From NCBI GenBank assembly GCA_009711705.1, contig VENG01000027.1, positions 1-64,000 on the forward strand: a stretch of DNA of 64,000 bases, read 5' to 3'. Of the stretch, positions 51,798-60,597 are shown one piece after another. Below the pieces are notes generated by a model. The model did no database searches and had not been told where the DNA came from. It saw only the letters and a program-made list of their open reading frames with translations. The translations under genes were made by a program, and so were the position numbers. Source of the DNA: Bacillota bacterium (GTDB taxonomy: Bacteria; Bacillota; Desulfotomaculia; Desulfotomaculales; VENG01). The number at the start of each line of letters is the position of its first letter. Positions within the stretch are counted from its first letter, which is position 1.

Positions 51798-53384
51798 TTA
51801 TGGATGAACTGCTTGCATTAATACCTGTTTTTTAACACAGATGTTAACAATCAATTTTTCTCTTAGTTCGAAAGCTAAGGTACCATCCTTATTATAATTG
51901 TTCAGCTCTCCGGAAATTAATGCAAGTACCTCCATACCATCCGGCACGAAGACATCTCCTTCATTAGCGTCGTCCCGCTGGATTACACCTTGAAATGGGA
52001 ATTCATCTACTATTACTTCGTCAGCAACATCCCTGCAGCAATTTAAACTTTTATAAACAATAGTCTTACTAATAAACCCTTCTATTACCACTATTCCCGG
52101 CCCCGCCCTAATTATTTTTTTAAGGCAAATTTCCCTTTTCACTAGTGGTTCAAAATGGATTAAAACTGGAGGAACAAGTTGTGTTTTTTGTTCCAATATT
52201 ATTTGGCAGCAAGTTCGGGGGTTCAGAGGATATACGGGAAAATAAGAGGCCTGATGTGGTTGATAAGGCTCGTATCCTATTCCACCCAGATTACCGTATA
52301 GTGCTAGAAGCTTTTTTTCTTCCCTTACCCAATTATATTGTGAAGTCCAGGCTTTTCGCCCGTTCTTCCCCAGTCGACGGCATAAATCAGGGGCGGCGGC
52401 AAGTTTTTGCAGTGCCTCGGCAATGGCCCGGCAGTCCCCGGGCTGAACGGTAATCCCACAGCCATTACCCAGCACAATGTCCTCCCATAAAGGGAAGGAT
52501 GATACTAACACTGGTAACCCCGCAGCCATATACTCGAACATTTTTAAAGGCAATGAGGATAAGTGATTCGGGAGCGGATGTAAACAAGCCAACCCAGCGT
52601 CAACCGAATCCAGTAAACCTGGTATTTCCTCCGGGGGCAATACTCCCAAATAGATTAAATTGTCATTCCGGCTGGCTTGCTCCAACACTATACGTTTCAA
52701 TGCAGAGTCTGCAAAATGGCCGGCCAAGACCAGCCTAACCCCCCGGGTTAACTTTAGTGCCTCCAGCAGATCTACAATCCCCCGGGCTTCAGAAAGCACT
52801 CCTATATATGCAGCAGTAAATGTACTATCCCGGTGGAAATAATCTTTTATAACCTTTGGTTGAATGACATCCGGCGGCGGGAAATTACATACGGAAACGA
52901 TTGTAGTATTAGTAAAATTTTTTGCAATGGCGGGGGTTGCTGCTACAACCGCGTCCAACCTTCCCGCCATGACCTTTTCCATCCACCCAAACATTCTCGC
53001 TAACGGTAGCCGAAACCTGGCGGGCAACCACTGCTTGTGCCTCAGAGTTAGGCTATAATCCTCGTGAACATCATATATTACCTGCTTATTAGTAATGTAC
53101 TTAATGATTAATCCTATGAAAATCAATTCAGGGTCATGAAAATGAACAAATTCAGCTCGAGAGCGAAGTCCTCGCCATAACAAACGCAACCACAGTAAAG
53201 GTCGGCCTGCCCGCCGACCCTTAGGTAAACCTACTACAGTTATCCCTTCCACATTTTTAACACCGGACAATCCTAAAGCATGTATCTCCACCTGGTATTG
53301 ACGGACAAGAGAACGAGCCTGCCGGTAAAAAATACGGTTATCATGCCAAAAGTGAACCGAAGACATAATAAATATTTTTGACAT
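51798..53384 (-). CDS. Glycosyltransferase (GT4) fused to a C-terminal SPOCS-like domain
   Basis: This protein of about 528 residues starts at ATG 53382-53384 after AGGTGA. Residues 1 to about 375 are a GT-B/GT4 enzyme: KIFIMSSVHFWHDNRIFYRQ, VIYDVHEDYSLTLRHKQW, FTAAYIGVLSEARGIVDLLE and KMFEYMAAGLPVLVSSFPLW. After a short linker (YEPYQPHQASYFPVYPLNPR), residues about 390-528 are a SPOCS-like domain starting TCCQIILEQKTQLVPPVLI and containing PGIVVIEGFISKTIVYKS and ELREKLIVNICVKKQ. The C-terminal domain is the same family as the separate proteins at 50672 and 51342. The join is one continuous open frame, not a frameshift artefact. It may direct the transferase to the forming spore. I do not recall this domain pairing as described. 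Confidence 0.82.
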   Translation of the reverse strand: MSKIFIMSSVHFWHDNRIFYRQARSLVRQYQVEIHALGLSGVKNVEGITVVGLPKGRRAGRPLLWLRLLWRGLRSRAEFVHFHDPELIFIGLIIKYITNKQVIYDVHEDYSLTLRHKQWLPARFRLPLARMFGWMEKVMAGRLDAVVAATPAIAKNFTNTTIVSVCNFPPPDVIQPKVIKDYFHRDSTFTAAYIGVLSEARGIVDLLEALKLTRGVRLVLAGHFADSALKRIVLEQASRNDNLIYLGVLPPEEIPGLLDSVDAGLACLHPLPNHLSSLPLKMFEYMAAGLPVLVSSFPLWEDIVLGNGCGITVQPGDCRAIAEALQKLAAAPDLCRRLGKNGRKAWTSQYNWVREEKKLLALYGNLGGIGYEPYQPHQASYFPVYPLNPRTCCQIILEQKTQLVPPVLIHFEPLVKREICLKKIIRAGPGIVVIEGFISKTIVYKSLNCCRDVADEVIVDEFPFQGVIQRDDANEGDVFVPDGMEVLALISGELNNYNKDGTLAFELREKLIVNICVKKQVLMQAVHP

Positions 53385-53418
53385 CAGATCACCTAACTTT
53401 AAATTGTTTTTAAGGTGA

Positions 53419-54060
53419 CTAATCAATAAATAACCTTATTGTTTCAAAAGCTTCAGCATAAGGCACCCCTATTTGAGTTCCCCTCGTAATAGACAGTGAA
53501 CGTATAAATTCCTCGTTGGCGTATGGACGCCAGGCTTGTGAATCGTAACAGGCCAAGGCTGCTAGTTTATCCTTAATATTGACCTCGTCTAAAGCTATAA
53601 AGCAACTGGTAGAAAACGCAAGATTATTCCAGGGCTCCTCATATCCCAATAAGGTGGAATTTCGGAAGGCCCGGACGCCCTCCATGGCCACCGTTTGGTG
53701 ATCCTGATGGAGGTCTCCCATAGATGGGAGAAAGACTAAATCCGGTTTCAAATCCTTTTTGAGCTCTACCATTATCTCTAATATATGTTGGCGGTAAGCC
53801 GGCAATTCACGTACGGTAAAGTCATAAAGCAGCAAGTTCATCGGTGGAATACCAAGTTTGGACGTTGCCATGGTTACCTCTTTTTTTAGAATATCCTTGG
53901 GGAATCCTTCCGGTACTGATTTTTCCGCCGTAGAAAAAGCAACATAGAAAACATCCGTTCCTTTGGCCCGGAACTTGCTTATGGCACCCCCACACCCGAA
54001 TTCGCCGTCATCTGTATGGGGTGCCAGTACCAATACTCTTTTTATCATTTGTTTACCCAC
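53419..54060 (-). CDS. PIG-L/LmbE family zinc-dependent deacetylase
   Basis: This 213-residue protein has the LmbE metal motif LAPHTDDGEFGCGGAISKF near the N terminus (P-H-x-D-D form) and FLPSMGDLHQDHQTVAMEGV (the HQDH pair). Family members remove N-acetyl groups from GlcNAc-type sugars. It ends 34 nt before the GT-SPOCS start. A GTG at 54060 or an ATG at 54048 could be the start; both have purine-rich sites. Likely deacetylates a precursor or intermediate of the polymer. Confidence 0.88.
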   Translation of the reverse strand: MGKQMIKRVLVLAPHTDDGEFGCGGAISKFRAKGTDVFYVAFSTAEKSVPEGFPKDILKKEVTMATSKLGIPPMNLLLYDFTVRELPAYRQHILEIMVELKKDLKPDLVFLPSMGDLHQDHQTVAMEGVRAFRNSTLLGYEEPWNNLAFSTSCFIALDEVNIKDKLAALACYDSQAWRPYANEEFIRSLSITRGTQIGVPYAEAFETIRLFID

Positions 54061-54078
54061 CCCGTCCCTTTGCTCTTT

Positions 54079-55191
54079 TTATATTTGGGATTTAAGCACA
54101 TCCACTACTCGTTTTACCATGCTATCATCTAACCCGGCATAAAGCGGCAGAGAAAGCACTTCACGAGAGGCCAGTTCCGCCTCCGGCAAATCTCCCTCCC
54201 TGTATCCCAGATAATTAAAAGCTTCTTGTAAATGCAAAGGTAGAGGATAATAAACGCCTGCCGCTATATTATTACGAGTAAGTTCCTTTAAAATTTTGTC
54301 TCGATGGGAACACCTTATTGTATACAAATGATAGACATGATGATTAATTGATTCTTCCTTGGGCAGCCTCAATGTAAATCCGTCAAATGTAAGGTCGTCA
54401 CATAATTTTGCGTATTGCGCAGACAATCTCCTTCGTTCTTGATTCCATTTATCTAAGTGTCTTAATTTAACACGAATTATCGCCGCCTGTATTTCATCCA
54501 GGCGGCTGTTATAACCGATTACCCGGTGGTAATATTTTTTTGTGCTGCCGTGTACCCGCAGCATACGAATTTTTTCTGCCAGTACGCCATCATTAGTAAC
54601 CACCATACCCCCGTCACCGTATCCACCAAGGTTCTTGGTAGGAAAGAAGCTAAAACAGCCCGCTGATCCCAGTGAGCCGGCCTTTTGGCCTTTGTACAAT
54701 GCTCCTATGGCCTGGCAGGCATCTTCTATCACCGTTAAGTTAAATTGTTTGGCTAGTTCATTAATTACCTCCATATTTGCCGTTTGCCCAAAAATATGAA
54801 CCGGTATTATAGCCTTGGTTCGAGGAGTGATTTTATTACATATATGTTGCGGACTGATATTGAAGGTATCCGGTTCTATATCGACAAATACAGGTTTTGC
54901 ACCTACCCTGGCAATTGCTCCCGCTGTGGCAAAAAATGAAAAAGGGGTGGTAATTACTTCGTCACCGGCACCAATACCGGCTGCCAATAATGCAAGAATC
55001 AGGGCATCAGTTCCGCTGGCTACCCCGATTCCGTAAATTGTCCCGCAATATCCAGCTATTTCTGCCTCCAATGCTGTCACATTGGAGCCCAAAATGTACT
55101 CTCCACCCGCAAGCACATCCTGGATGGCTTGCATTATTTCCTCTCTGAGTTCCTTATATTGAACCTTTATATCTATAAGTGGAATGGTCAT
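54079..55191 (-). CDS. DegT/DnrJ family aminotransferase (WbpE-like)
   Basis: This protein of about 370 residues starts at ATG 55189-55191, behind AGGAGG. IPLIDIKVQYKELREEIMQA opens the protein, then GTDALILALLAAGIGAGDEV, VIEDACQAIGALYKG and the PLP lysine in FSFFPTKNLGGYGDGG. The PLIDIKxQY form and the neighbouring acyltransferase suggest the WbpE type, which aminates C3 of UDP-3-keto-GlcNAcA. It is 1 nt from the acyltransferase gene at 55193, so strongly coupled. Confidence 0.92.
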   Translation of the reverse strand: MTIPLIDIKVQYKELREEIMQAIQDVLAGGEYILGSNVTALEAEIAGYCGTIYGIGVASGTDALILALLAAGIGAGDEVITTPFSFFATAGAIARVGAKPVFVDIEPDTFNISPQHICNKITPRTKAIIPVHIFGQTANMEVINELAKQFNLTVIEDACQAIGALYKGQKAGSLGSAGCFSFFPTKNLGGYGDGGMVVTNDGVLAEKIRMLRVHGSTKKYYHRVIGYNSRLDEIQAAIIRVKLRHLDKWNQERRRLSAQYAKLCDDLTFDGFTLRLPKEESINHHVYHLYTIRCSHRDKILKELTRNNIAAGVYYPLPLHLQEAFNYLGYREGDLPEAELASREVLSLPLYAGLDDSMVKRVVDVLKSQI

Positions 55192-55192
55192 C

Positions 55193-55936
55193 TTAATCCT
55201 CCTGCTTGATGAATTCTTTTTGCGGTACCGCTCTTTTAACCCGGCTGGGTACGCCCATATAAACTTTCCCCGGCTCTGTATTTTTAGTAACAACGGCACC
55301 GGCTGCTACAAATGTCTCTTCTGCCACAGTTATCCCCGGTAACAAAAGTGCTCCTCCTCCCACCCGGGCAGCGTATTTGATTGTGGGGCCTTGTTTGGCA
55401 GCTAGGCGTCCTTCGGTACGCCCCATATAATTGTCGTTAGTAGTAATAACCATGGGAGCAATGAATACGTTATCCTCAAGCACAGTATGAGCTGTTATGT
55501 AAGCACCACTTTGAACTTTACAGTTTTTACCTATCGTAGCCTCATTTTCAACAATAACCCCCGTCCCTATCATGGTTCGTTCTCCTATCAGGCAATTTTC
55601 CCTGACCAGCGCTCTGTCCCCCATAAAACATTCCTGCCCCAGCTCGCTGCCCGCGTATATTATAGCCATTGTACCGATAATGCTGTTATCAGCAATGGAA
55701 ACAGCACTTAGCGGCCTGTTTTTAACCGTGCTGGTTACGGCAAAAACAGGTTTTTTACCGACCACTGCACCGTCTCCTATGGTAACTCCACTACCAATCT
55801 GGGTCCCCTTAAATATTTTCACATTGTCCCCTATACAAACACCGTTGCCAACTTTTACATCTGATTCAATTATAGAAAATCTTCCTACCTTTACTCCCTG
55901 CCCCAGTGAAACATTATCGTCAATATATCTCTCCAT
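55193..55936 (-). CDS. Left-handed beta-helix (hexapeptide) acyltransferase, WbpD-like
   Basis: This 247-residue protein is built of hexapeptide repeats ([LIV]-G-x4), for example GRFSIIESDVKVGNGVCIGD and IGERTMIGTGVIVENEATIG, with APMVITTNDNYMGR holding the family catalytic Asn/His region. It is longer than usual at the N terminus, with extra coils. Next to the DegT enzyme it would N-acetylate the amino sugar produced (UDP-GlcNAc3NA to UDP-GlcNAc3NAcA in the WbpABEDI scheme). The donor specificity is inferred from context. Confidence 0.88.
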   Translation of the reverse strand: MERYIDDNVSLGQGVKVGRFSIIESDVKVGNGVCIGDNVKIFKGTQIGSGVTIGDGAVVGKKPVFAVTSTVKNRPLSAVSIADNSIIGTMAIIYAGSELGQECFMGDRALVRENCLIGERTMIGTGVIVENEATIGKNCKVQSGAYITAHTVLEDNVFIAPMVITTNDNYMGRTEGRLAAKQGPTIKYAARVGGGALLLPGITVAEETFVAAGAVVTKNTEPGKVYMGVPSRVKRAVPQKEFIKQED

Positions 55937-55962
55937 ATTCTCATCTCCTATATAAGGTCTTG

Positions 55963-56904
55963 TTAATGCGTTGTAGCAAATTGTTCCTGTATTTGCTTAA
56001 TTGCATTAGAATCTGGAATCCAGTAGCTAAGTCCTTCAATGTATTTGGGTGTTCCAGCCAGTGTTTGTAACTGCAAATCCCCCAGGTCTACTTTTCTGGC
56101 CAATAGGCCCAGCTTAATAATGTCACCGAGTGATAAAGAGGTGTTGGAATGCCTGCGAAGTTCCATATATATACTGGCTAAGTCCAGCGGCCCTACCTGC
56201 TGCCGCACCTCTTGCAGCAGTGCGCGTAAAAATTGCTGCTGCCTTTCAATTCGCCCTATATCTCCATTGGGGCAGTTGCGGTCAAGTATATAATAGTAGG
56301 CTTGCTGACTGGTCATTGTTTGTTTACCCTTGGCAAAGTGATAGTATTTGCCTTCCATTTCCTGAGGTACTTCAATCTCAATACCCCCTAAAATATCAAC
56401 TATACGGGCAAAGACAGTGTAATCAAGCCTTAGAAAGTGATCCACTTTTATTCCGAGTAATTTTTCAACCGACTCAATGGTAAGGGGCATACCACCGTAA
56501 ACATGAGCATGGGCAATCTTAGTCATATTGTGCCCCGGTACCTCCGCTCTGGTATCACGGGGGATGGATAAACACTCTACCTGTTGTCTGTCAGGGTTCA
56601 CTCGCAACAGTAAAATTACATCGGACCGGTAAGGACCGGGGCGTGCAGGTCCATCAGGGGAACCATGTTTATCTAAACCCACCATTAGTATATTCATGGA
56701 TTTATTAAGGTTAGTTGATGACTCGGCGTCAATAGTAGGCTTAGTAGTTGGCTGTAGTGATTCAGTTTCTTTACTATCTAATTTTGTTATATTCGCAGAT
56801 GAATGTTGGCCATTATTTTGAGCATAGCCCAGGTATAGAACAGATGTAACTACAAAACCCACTAACAATAAACATAATGCCAGTTTAGTAAAAAGTCTTT
56901 TCAA
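55963..56904 (-). CDS. LytR-CpsA-Psr (LCP) family glycopolymer transferase
   Basis: This 313-residue protein has an N-terminal membrane helix (about 6-27). An extracellular LCP domain follows with MNILMVGLDKHGSPDGPARP, the phosphate-binding arginine motif CLSIPRDTRAEVPGHNMTKI and YILDRNCPNGDIGRIERQQQ. LCP enzymes attach undecaprenyl-diphosphate-linked glycopolymers to peptidoglycan. The start is a TTG at 56904 after AAGG. In this locus it is the obvious candidate for anchoring the finished polymer to the wall. An active-site Asp/Arg set is visible. Confidence 0.92.
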   Translation of the reverse strand: MKRLFTKLALCLLLVGFVVTSVLYLGYAQNNGQHSSANITKLDSKETESLQPTTKPTIDAESSTNLNKSMNILMVGLDKHGSPDGPARPGPYRSDVILLLRVNPDRQQVECLSIPRDTRAEVPGHNMTKIAHAHVYGGMPLTIESVEKLLGIKVDHFLRLDYTVFARIVDILGGIEIEVPQEMEGKYYHFAKGKQTMTSQQAYYYILDRNCPNGDIGRIERQQQFLRALLQEVRQQVGPLDLASIYMELRRHSNTSLSLGDIIKLGLLARKVDLGDLQLQTLAGTPKYIEGLSYWIPDSNAIKQIQEQFATTH

Positions 56905-56991
56905 ACCTTTTCACCCGCCTAACTTTTTGATCCATATTCACTACCTACTAATCTATTCAGGGTGAGTTTTTTTGTGATTGTTGATAAAGTA

Positions 56992-57022
56992 TAAAAAACA
57001 GCATCTTCCATGAAGATGCTGC
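56992..57022 (-). terminator. Terminator of the nucleotide-sugar dehydrogenase gene
   Basis: A perfect 10-bp stem (CAGCATCTTC 56999-57008, GAAGATGCTG 57012-57021) is followed on the minus strand by six T. It separates the dehydrogenase gene from the LCP gene. Confidence 0.85.
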
Positions 57023-57036
57023 CTATGCTTACTAAT

Positions 57037-58359
57037 TTATATTAGAATCACCTTTTCTTGCCCTTTCTGTAGGCTCTTTGTTACATTACGGGTATCTATA
57101 ACTACCTGGGCTTGATCTACTATCCACTGGTAATTAATACAAGAATGATCCGTTGTGATTAACACACAATCAACACTGGAAAGCACTCTGGAAGTTAAGG
57201 TGCTGCAGCTAACTGATAGATCTGAAGACAATCTCACTTCCGGTACATATGGATCAAAATATAAGACATCGGCACCCAGGGAAATGATCCTGGACATAAT
57301 ATTGATGGCTGGAGATTCACGGCAGTCGCCGATGTCACGCTTGTAAGCTACTCCCATTAAAAGTATCTTTGCACCCCTTAAACTCTGGTTTTTCTCTCCG
57401 AGCATCCTTTCCAGCTTTCTTACCACATACTCCACGGCTTCAATATTGATCTGTGCCGCGATTTCAATTAACCTTGTGCTGTAACCGAATTCCTTTGCTT
57501 TCCAACTCAAAAAATGAGGATCAATGGGAATACAGTGACCCCCTACCCCCGGTCCCGGATAAAAAGTTTGGATGCCAAATGGTTTGGTCCCTGCCGCGTC
57601 AATTATTTCCCAAACGTCAAGCCCCATCTGATCACATATAAACATCAGCTCATTTACCAGGGCAATATTAACAGACCGATATACATTTTCAAACACCTTG
57701 GTCATTTCTGCTGCGGTAGGGGAGGAAACCATAATAGTGTAATCTACTATTTCCTTATAAAATAAACTAGCCAGCTCTGTACATTGAGACGTAATTCCAC
57801 CTACAACCTTAGTTATATTCTTTGTGTTATATGTAACATTTCCTGGATCAACCCTTTCGGGAGAGAAGGCAAGAAAGAAGTCATCCCCCACCTGAAGGTC
57901 TGAGTTTTTTTGTAATAAGTTAAGAATCTCCCCGGCGGTGGCCCCGGGATAGGTAGTACTTTCCAGAGTAATTAGTTGCCCACGGCGCAAATGGGAAGCA
58001 CAGTGCTTTACAGCATTCATTACAAAAGATAAATCAGGCTCTCGTGTTTTGGTTAACGGTGTGGGAACGCAAATGATAATAACATCGCATGATGACAATA
58101 CCGAAGTATCCTCTGTCGCGAGAAATTTTTTGTTTTTTACTACCTCTCGCAAATCAGCCCCCAGGACATCTGGAATATAACTTAATTTTTTATTTATCAT
58201 GGCCACTTTACTAGCGTCCACATCAATACCCGTTACCCTAAAACCCTGTCTCGCTACCTCTACGGCTATAGGCAGACCAACATAACCAAGACCTAAAATA
58301 GCAACGTCCGCAGTGTGTGAAAGAATTTTTTGTTTTATTTCATAAACATTGTGATTCAT
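57037..58359 (-). CDS. UDP-N-acetylhexosamine 6-dehydrogenase-like enzyme (WbpA/WecC type)
   Basis: This 440-residue enzyme has VAILGLGYVGLPIAVEVARQ, LESTTYPGATAGEILNLL, FFLAFSPERVDPGN and catalytic Cys in PGPGVGGHCIPIDPHFLSWK, followed by KILLMGVAYKRDIGDCRESP. FSPERVDPGN and GHCIPIDP are diagnostic of the UDP-GlcNAc/ManNAc branch, unlike the UDP-glucose enzyme at 28239. It would make the uronic acid substrate of the oxidoreductase, aminotransferase and acyltransferase encoded at 13939, 54079 and 55193. Confidence 0.92.
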   Translation of the reverse strand: MNHNVYEIKQKILSHTADVAILGLGYVGLPIAVEVARQGFRVTGIDVDASKVAMINKKLSYIPDVLGADLREVVKNKKFLATEDTSVLSSCDVIIICVPTPLTKTREPDLSFVMNAVKHCASHLRRGQLITLESTTYPGATAGEILNLLQKNSDLQVGDDFFLAFSPERVDPGNVTYNTKNITKVVGGITSQCTELASLFYKEIVDYTIMVSSPTAAEMTKVFENVYRSVNIALVNELMFICDQMGLDVWEIIDAAGTKPFGIQTFYPGPGVGGHCIPIDPHFLSWKAKEFGYSTRLIEIAAQINIEAVEYVVRKLERMLGEKNQSLRGAKILLMGVAYKRDIGDCRESPAINIMSRIISLGADVLYFDPYVPEVRLSSDLSVSCSTLTSRVLSSVDCVLITTDHSCINYQWIVDQAQVVIDTRNVTKSLQKGQEKVILI

Positions 58360-58492
58360 TTTTCAATACCCCCATACACTCTCACCAAGACTGTTTATTT
58401 AATCCTTTTCATCTTATTCTTTTGAGGAAAAGAGTGTTACCAAGTATTGTATATAAAAGTTATATATTGGCGTTTCTTACTTTAACACTGTT

Positions 58493-59473
58493 TCAATATC
58501 CGCCAGGATTTTCTCTGTGCCATTCCCAGGCAGTGTAAATTAGAGTTTCAAGCCGGCTGCATTCAGGCTTCCAACCCAATTCCTGTGCCGCTTTTTCCGC
58601 CGAGGCAACCAGGACAGCGGGGTCACCCATCCTGCGATCTCCTTCAATTGTCCTTACCATTCTTCCGGTAACCTCCACTGCCGTTTTAATTACTTCTCTT
58701 ACCGAATAACCCTCCCCACTGCCAAGGTTATAAACAGCAGAACGGCCTTCGCCAAGAAGCATTTTTAAAGCTAAAACATGAGCGTCAGCCAAATCAAGTA
58801 CATGAATGTAGTCTCGAATACAAGTACCGTCACGGGTCAGATAGTCTGTGCCTAAAATCTTTACATGTGGTATGAGTCCCAAGGCAGCCTTTATCACTAC
58901 AGGGATCAAATGGGTTTCCGGGTCATGATCTTCACCGATGTCACCTGCAGGGTCCGCCCCGGCAGCATTAAAATAACGCAAGGAAGTGTATTTTAGACCA
59001 AAGGCCTGCCCAAACCACCTTAGCATCTCTTCTACTGCTAACTTGGTGGCACCGTAGGCATTGGTGGGGACAGTCTGGTGATCTTCGGAAATAGGTAATT
59101 GCAACGGATCACCGTAAACGGCCGCCGTTGACGAAAAAACCATATGTTTAACACCGGTATTCAGCATTGATTCAAGGAGGTTAAGAGTTCCAACAACATT
59201 ATTGCGGTAATATATATCCGGTTGGCCCATAGATTCCCCTACCAGTGCATACGCAGCAAAATGGATAACCGCATCAATTTTGTTATCATGAAAGACCTGC
59301 TTAAGTGCCGACTGATCACATAAATCGGCGTTAACAAATGGAATGCCTGCGATTGCAGATATGTGTCCGTTACACAAGTTATCCAATACCAACACCTCAT
59401 AACCTTCCTTGATTAAACGTCTCACCGTGTGACTACCGATATATCCGGCACCACCGCAAACCAGGATATTCAT
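58493..59473 (-). CDS. galE: UDP-glucose 4-epimerase
   Basis: This protein of about 326 residues has NILVCGGAGYIGSHTVRRLI, VIHFAAYALVGESMGQPDIY, FSSTAAVYGDP and catalytic Tyr/Lys in TNAYGATKLAVEEMLRW, then LRYFNAAGADPAGDIGEDHD and RDGTCIRDYIHVLDLADAH. These are the standard GalE signatures. It starts at ATG 59473 behind GGGGGAGG. It interconverts UDP-Glc/UDP-Gal (or the N-acetyl forms) and is probably the first gene of the minus-strand run; substrate breadth is not told by the sequence. Confidence 0.95.
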   Translation of the reverse strand: MNILVCGGAGYIGSHTVRRLIKEGYEVLVLDNLCNGHISAIAGIPFVNADLCDQSALKQVFHDNKIDAVIHFAAYALVGESMGQPDIYYRNNVVGTLNLLESMLNTGVKHMVFSSTAAVYGDPLQLPISEDHQTVPTNAYGATKLAVEEMLRWFGQAFGLKYTSLRYFNAAGADPAGDIGEDHDPETHLIPVVIKAALGLIPHVKILGTDYLTRDGTCIRDYIHVLDLADAHVLALKMLLGEGRSAVYNLGSGEGYSVREVIKTAVEVTGRMVRTIEGDRRMGDPAVLVASAEKAAQELGWKPECSRLETLIYTAWEWHRENPGGY

Positions 59474-59579
59474 CCTACTCCTCCCCCTGGGATTTATTCG
59501 CGAGCTCAACTTTAAACACTCACTTTAAATATTATGAAACCAGCGGCAAAGAAGTTTTCTTTTAACGGTTTTAAATAAG

Positions 59580-59603
59580 AAAAAGGGGGATAGTCCCCCT
59601 TTA
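59580..59603 (-). terminator. Terminator downstream of the amidase gene
   Basis: AAAGGGGGA-TAG-TCCCCCTTT forms a strong hairpin with T/A-rich flanks. A nearly identical hairpin lies at 60558-60586. No gene was found in 59604-59751. Confidence 0.75.
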
Positions 59604-59751
59604 TTGCATTTTGCCATAAATTTATAAATAAACTTTCTATCTGGTGGGATATATAATGAACACTTATCAACCAAGGTTGCTTTCCGAGGATATTTTTCTC
59701 CCGGGGGATGCAGGACCGCACCCGAGTGCTAGTAATAAAATCAATTATTTA

Positions 59752-60480
59752 TCATTCTTTTAATAAATCATATAACCTCATAATCATAACAACCGCCTCG
59801 GCACGTGTACACTTTTCATCAGGGGCAAATTTATTTTCACTTTTTCCGCTCACCAGCCCCAGTTCATGCGCCCTTTCCACTGCCTCTTTTGCCCAGTGTC
59901 CCTCCATATCAATAAATTGCCCCATATCTGCTCCCCCTTGCGAAACATCCTTTTTAAATTTTTCCCATCCGGCTGCCGCAGACTCAAACCCGTAATGCTT
60001 AGCACTGTCATCATCGACAAAGAACCTGGGGCCCAATTTTCCCGTTATATCATAGTGCCTCCACAAATTACCTGCACCCCAACCGTATCGCCTAAGGATA
60101 TCGGAAGCCAAAGCTATGGTATTCCGGTAAGTCTTTGAGAAAATACCATCTTTATTTACGCACATCTCAATTCCAATTGTGCAGTCATTGGGGTAGGTTG
60201 ACAATAGCTTTAATGCCCTTGGCTTATACTGATCTGCCCCTACATGATAAGCCATTTCCTCCTCAGGCAAGCACTGAACAATCTGGTGATCGTCCACAAT
60301 ATAGTGAGCGCTTACTGCCATTTCTGTACTATTAAAATAATTGCGGTTGGCCACTGCATCTGCACCTGTGTTGGTATTGGCCGTCCAGTGGATCACTAAA
60401 GCCTTTGGTATAATTTTCTCCCCCGGCCTCCCGCTGGCGGAACTATCCAACAACATCTTTCTAAATTGATATTGAGCCAC
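59752..60480 (-). CDS. N-acetylmuramoyl-L-alanine amidase (Amidase_2) with C-terminal SLH domain
   Basis: This protein of about 242 residues has an Amidase_2 core: KALVIHWTANTNTGADAVAN, FNSTEMAVSAHYIVDDHQIV, MAYHVGADQYKP, IGIEMCVNKDGIFSKTYRN and LWRHYDITGKLGPRFF. A C-terminal S-layer homology domain follows (FIDMEGHWAKEAVERAHELG with FAPDEKCTRAEAVVMIMRLY). The usual third zinc ligand, Cys in the GKxCP motif, is Gly here (GKLGP; codon GGC, one base from TGC). No signal peptide is visible. The start is probably GTG 60480 behind GGAGG; longer starts are possible. It resembles phage-type lysins recruited with an SLH anchor. Confidence 0.85.
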   Translation of the reverse strand: MAQYQFRKMLLDSSASGRPGEKIIPKALVIHWTANTNTGADAVANRNYFNSTEMAVSAHYIVDDHQIVQCLPEEEMAYHVGADQYKPRALKLLSTYPNDCTIGIEMCVNKDGIFSKTYRNTIALASDILRRYGWGAGNLWRHYDITGKLGPRFFVDDDSAKHYGFESAAAGWEKFKKDVSQGGADMGQFIDMEGHWAKEAVERAHELGLVSGKSENKFAPDEKCTRAEAVVMIMRLYDLLKE

Positions 60481-60557
60481 TCCTTCACCCCCTCCTGATA
60501 ATATTGTACTCTTCCAATATATGCATACTTTGTATTCTTGGGGATGAATCTCCACAC

Positions 60558-60586
60558 TAAAAAAAGGGGGACAGTCCCCCTTTTTC
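60558..60586. terminator. Terminator between nitroreductase and amidase genes
   Basis: AAAAGGGGGA-CAG-TCCCCCTTTTT is a strong hairpin with T runs on both strands, 12 nt after the stop of the nitroreductase gene (minus strand). Confidence 0.85.
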
Positions 60587-60597
60587 CTTCTTGTAGT

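Noticed and set aside
59512..59721. 69-codon minus-strand frame upstream of galE
   Set aside because: Contains the terminator hairpin at 59580-59603 and has no recognisable domain or ribosome site.
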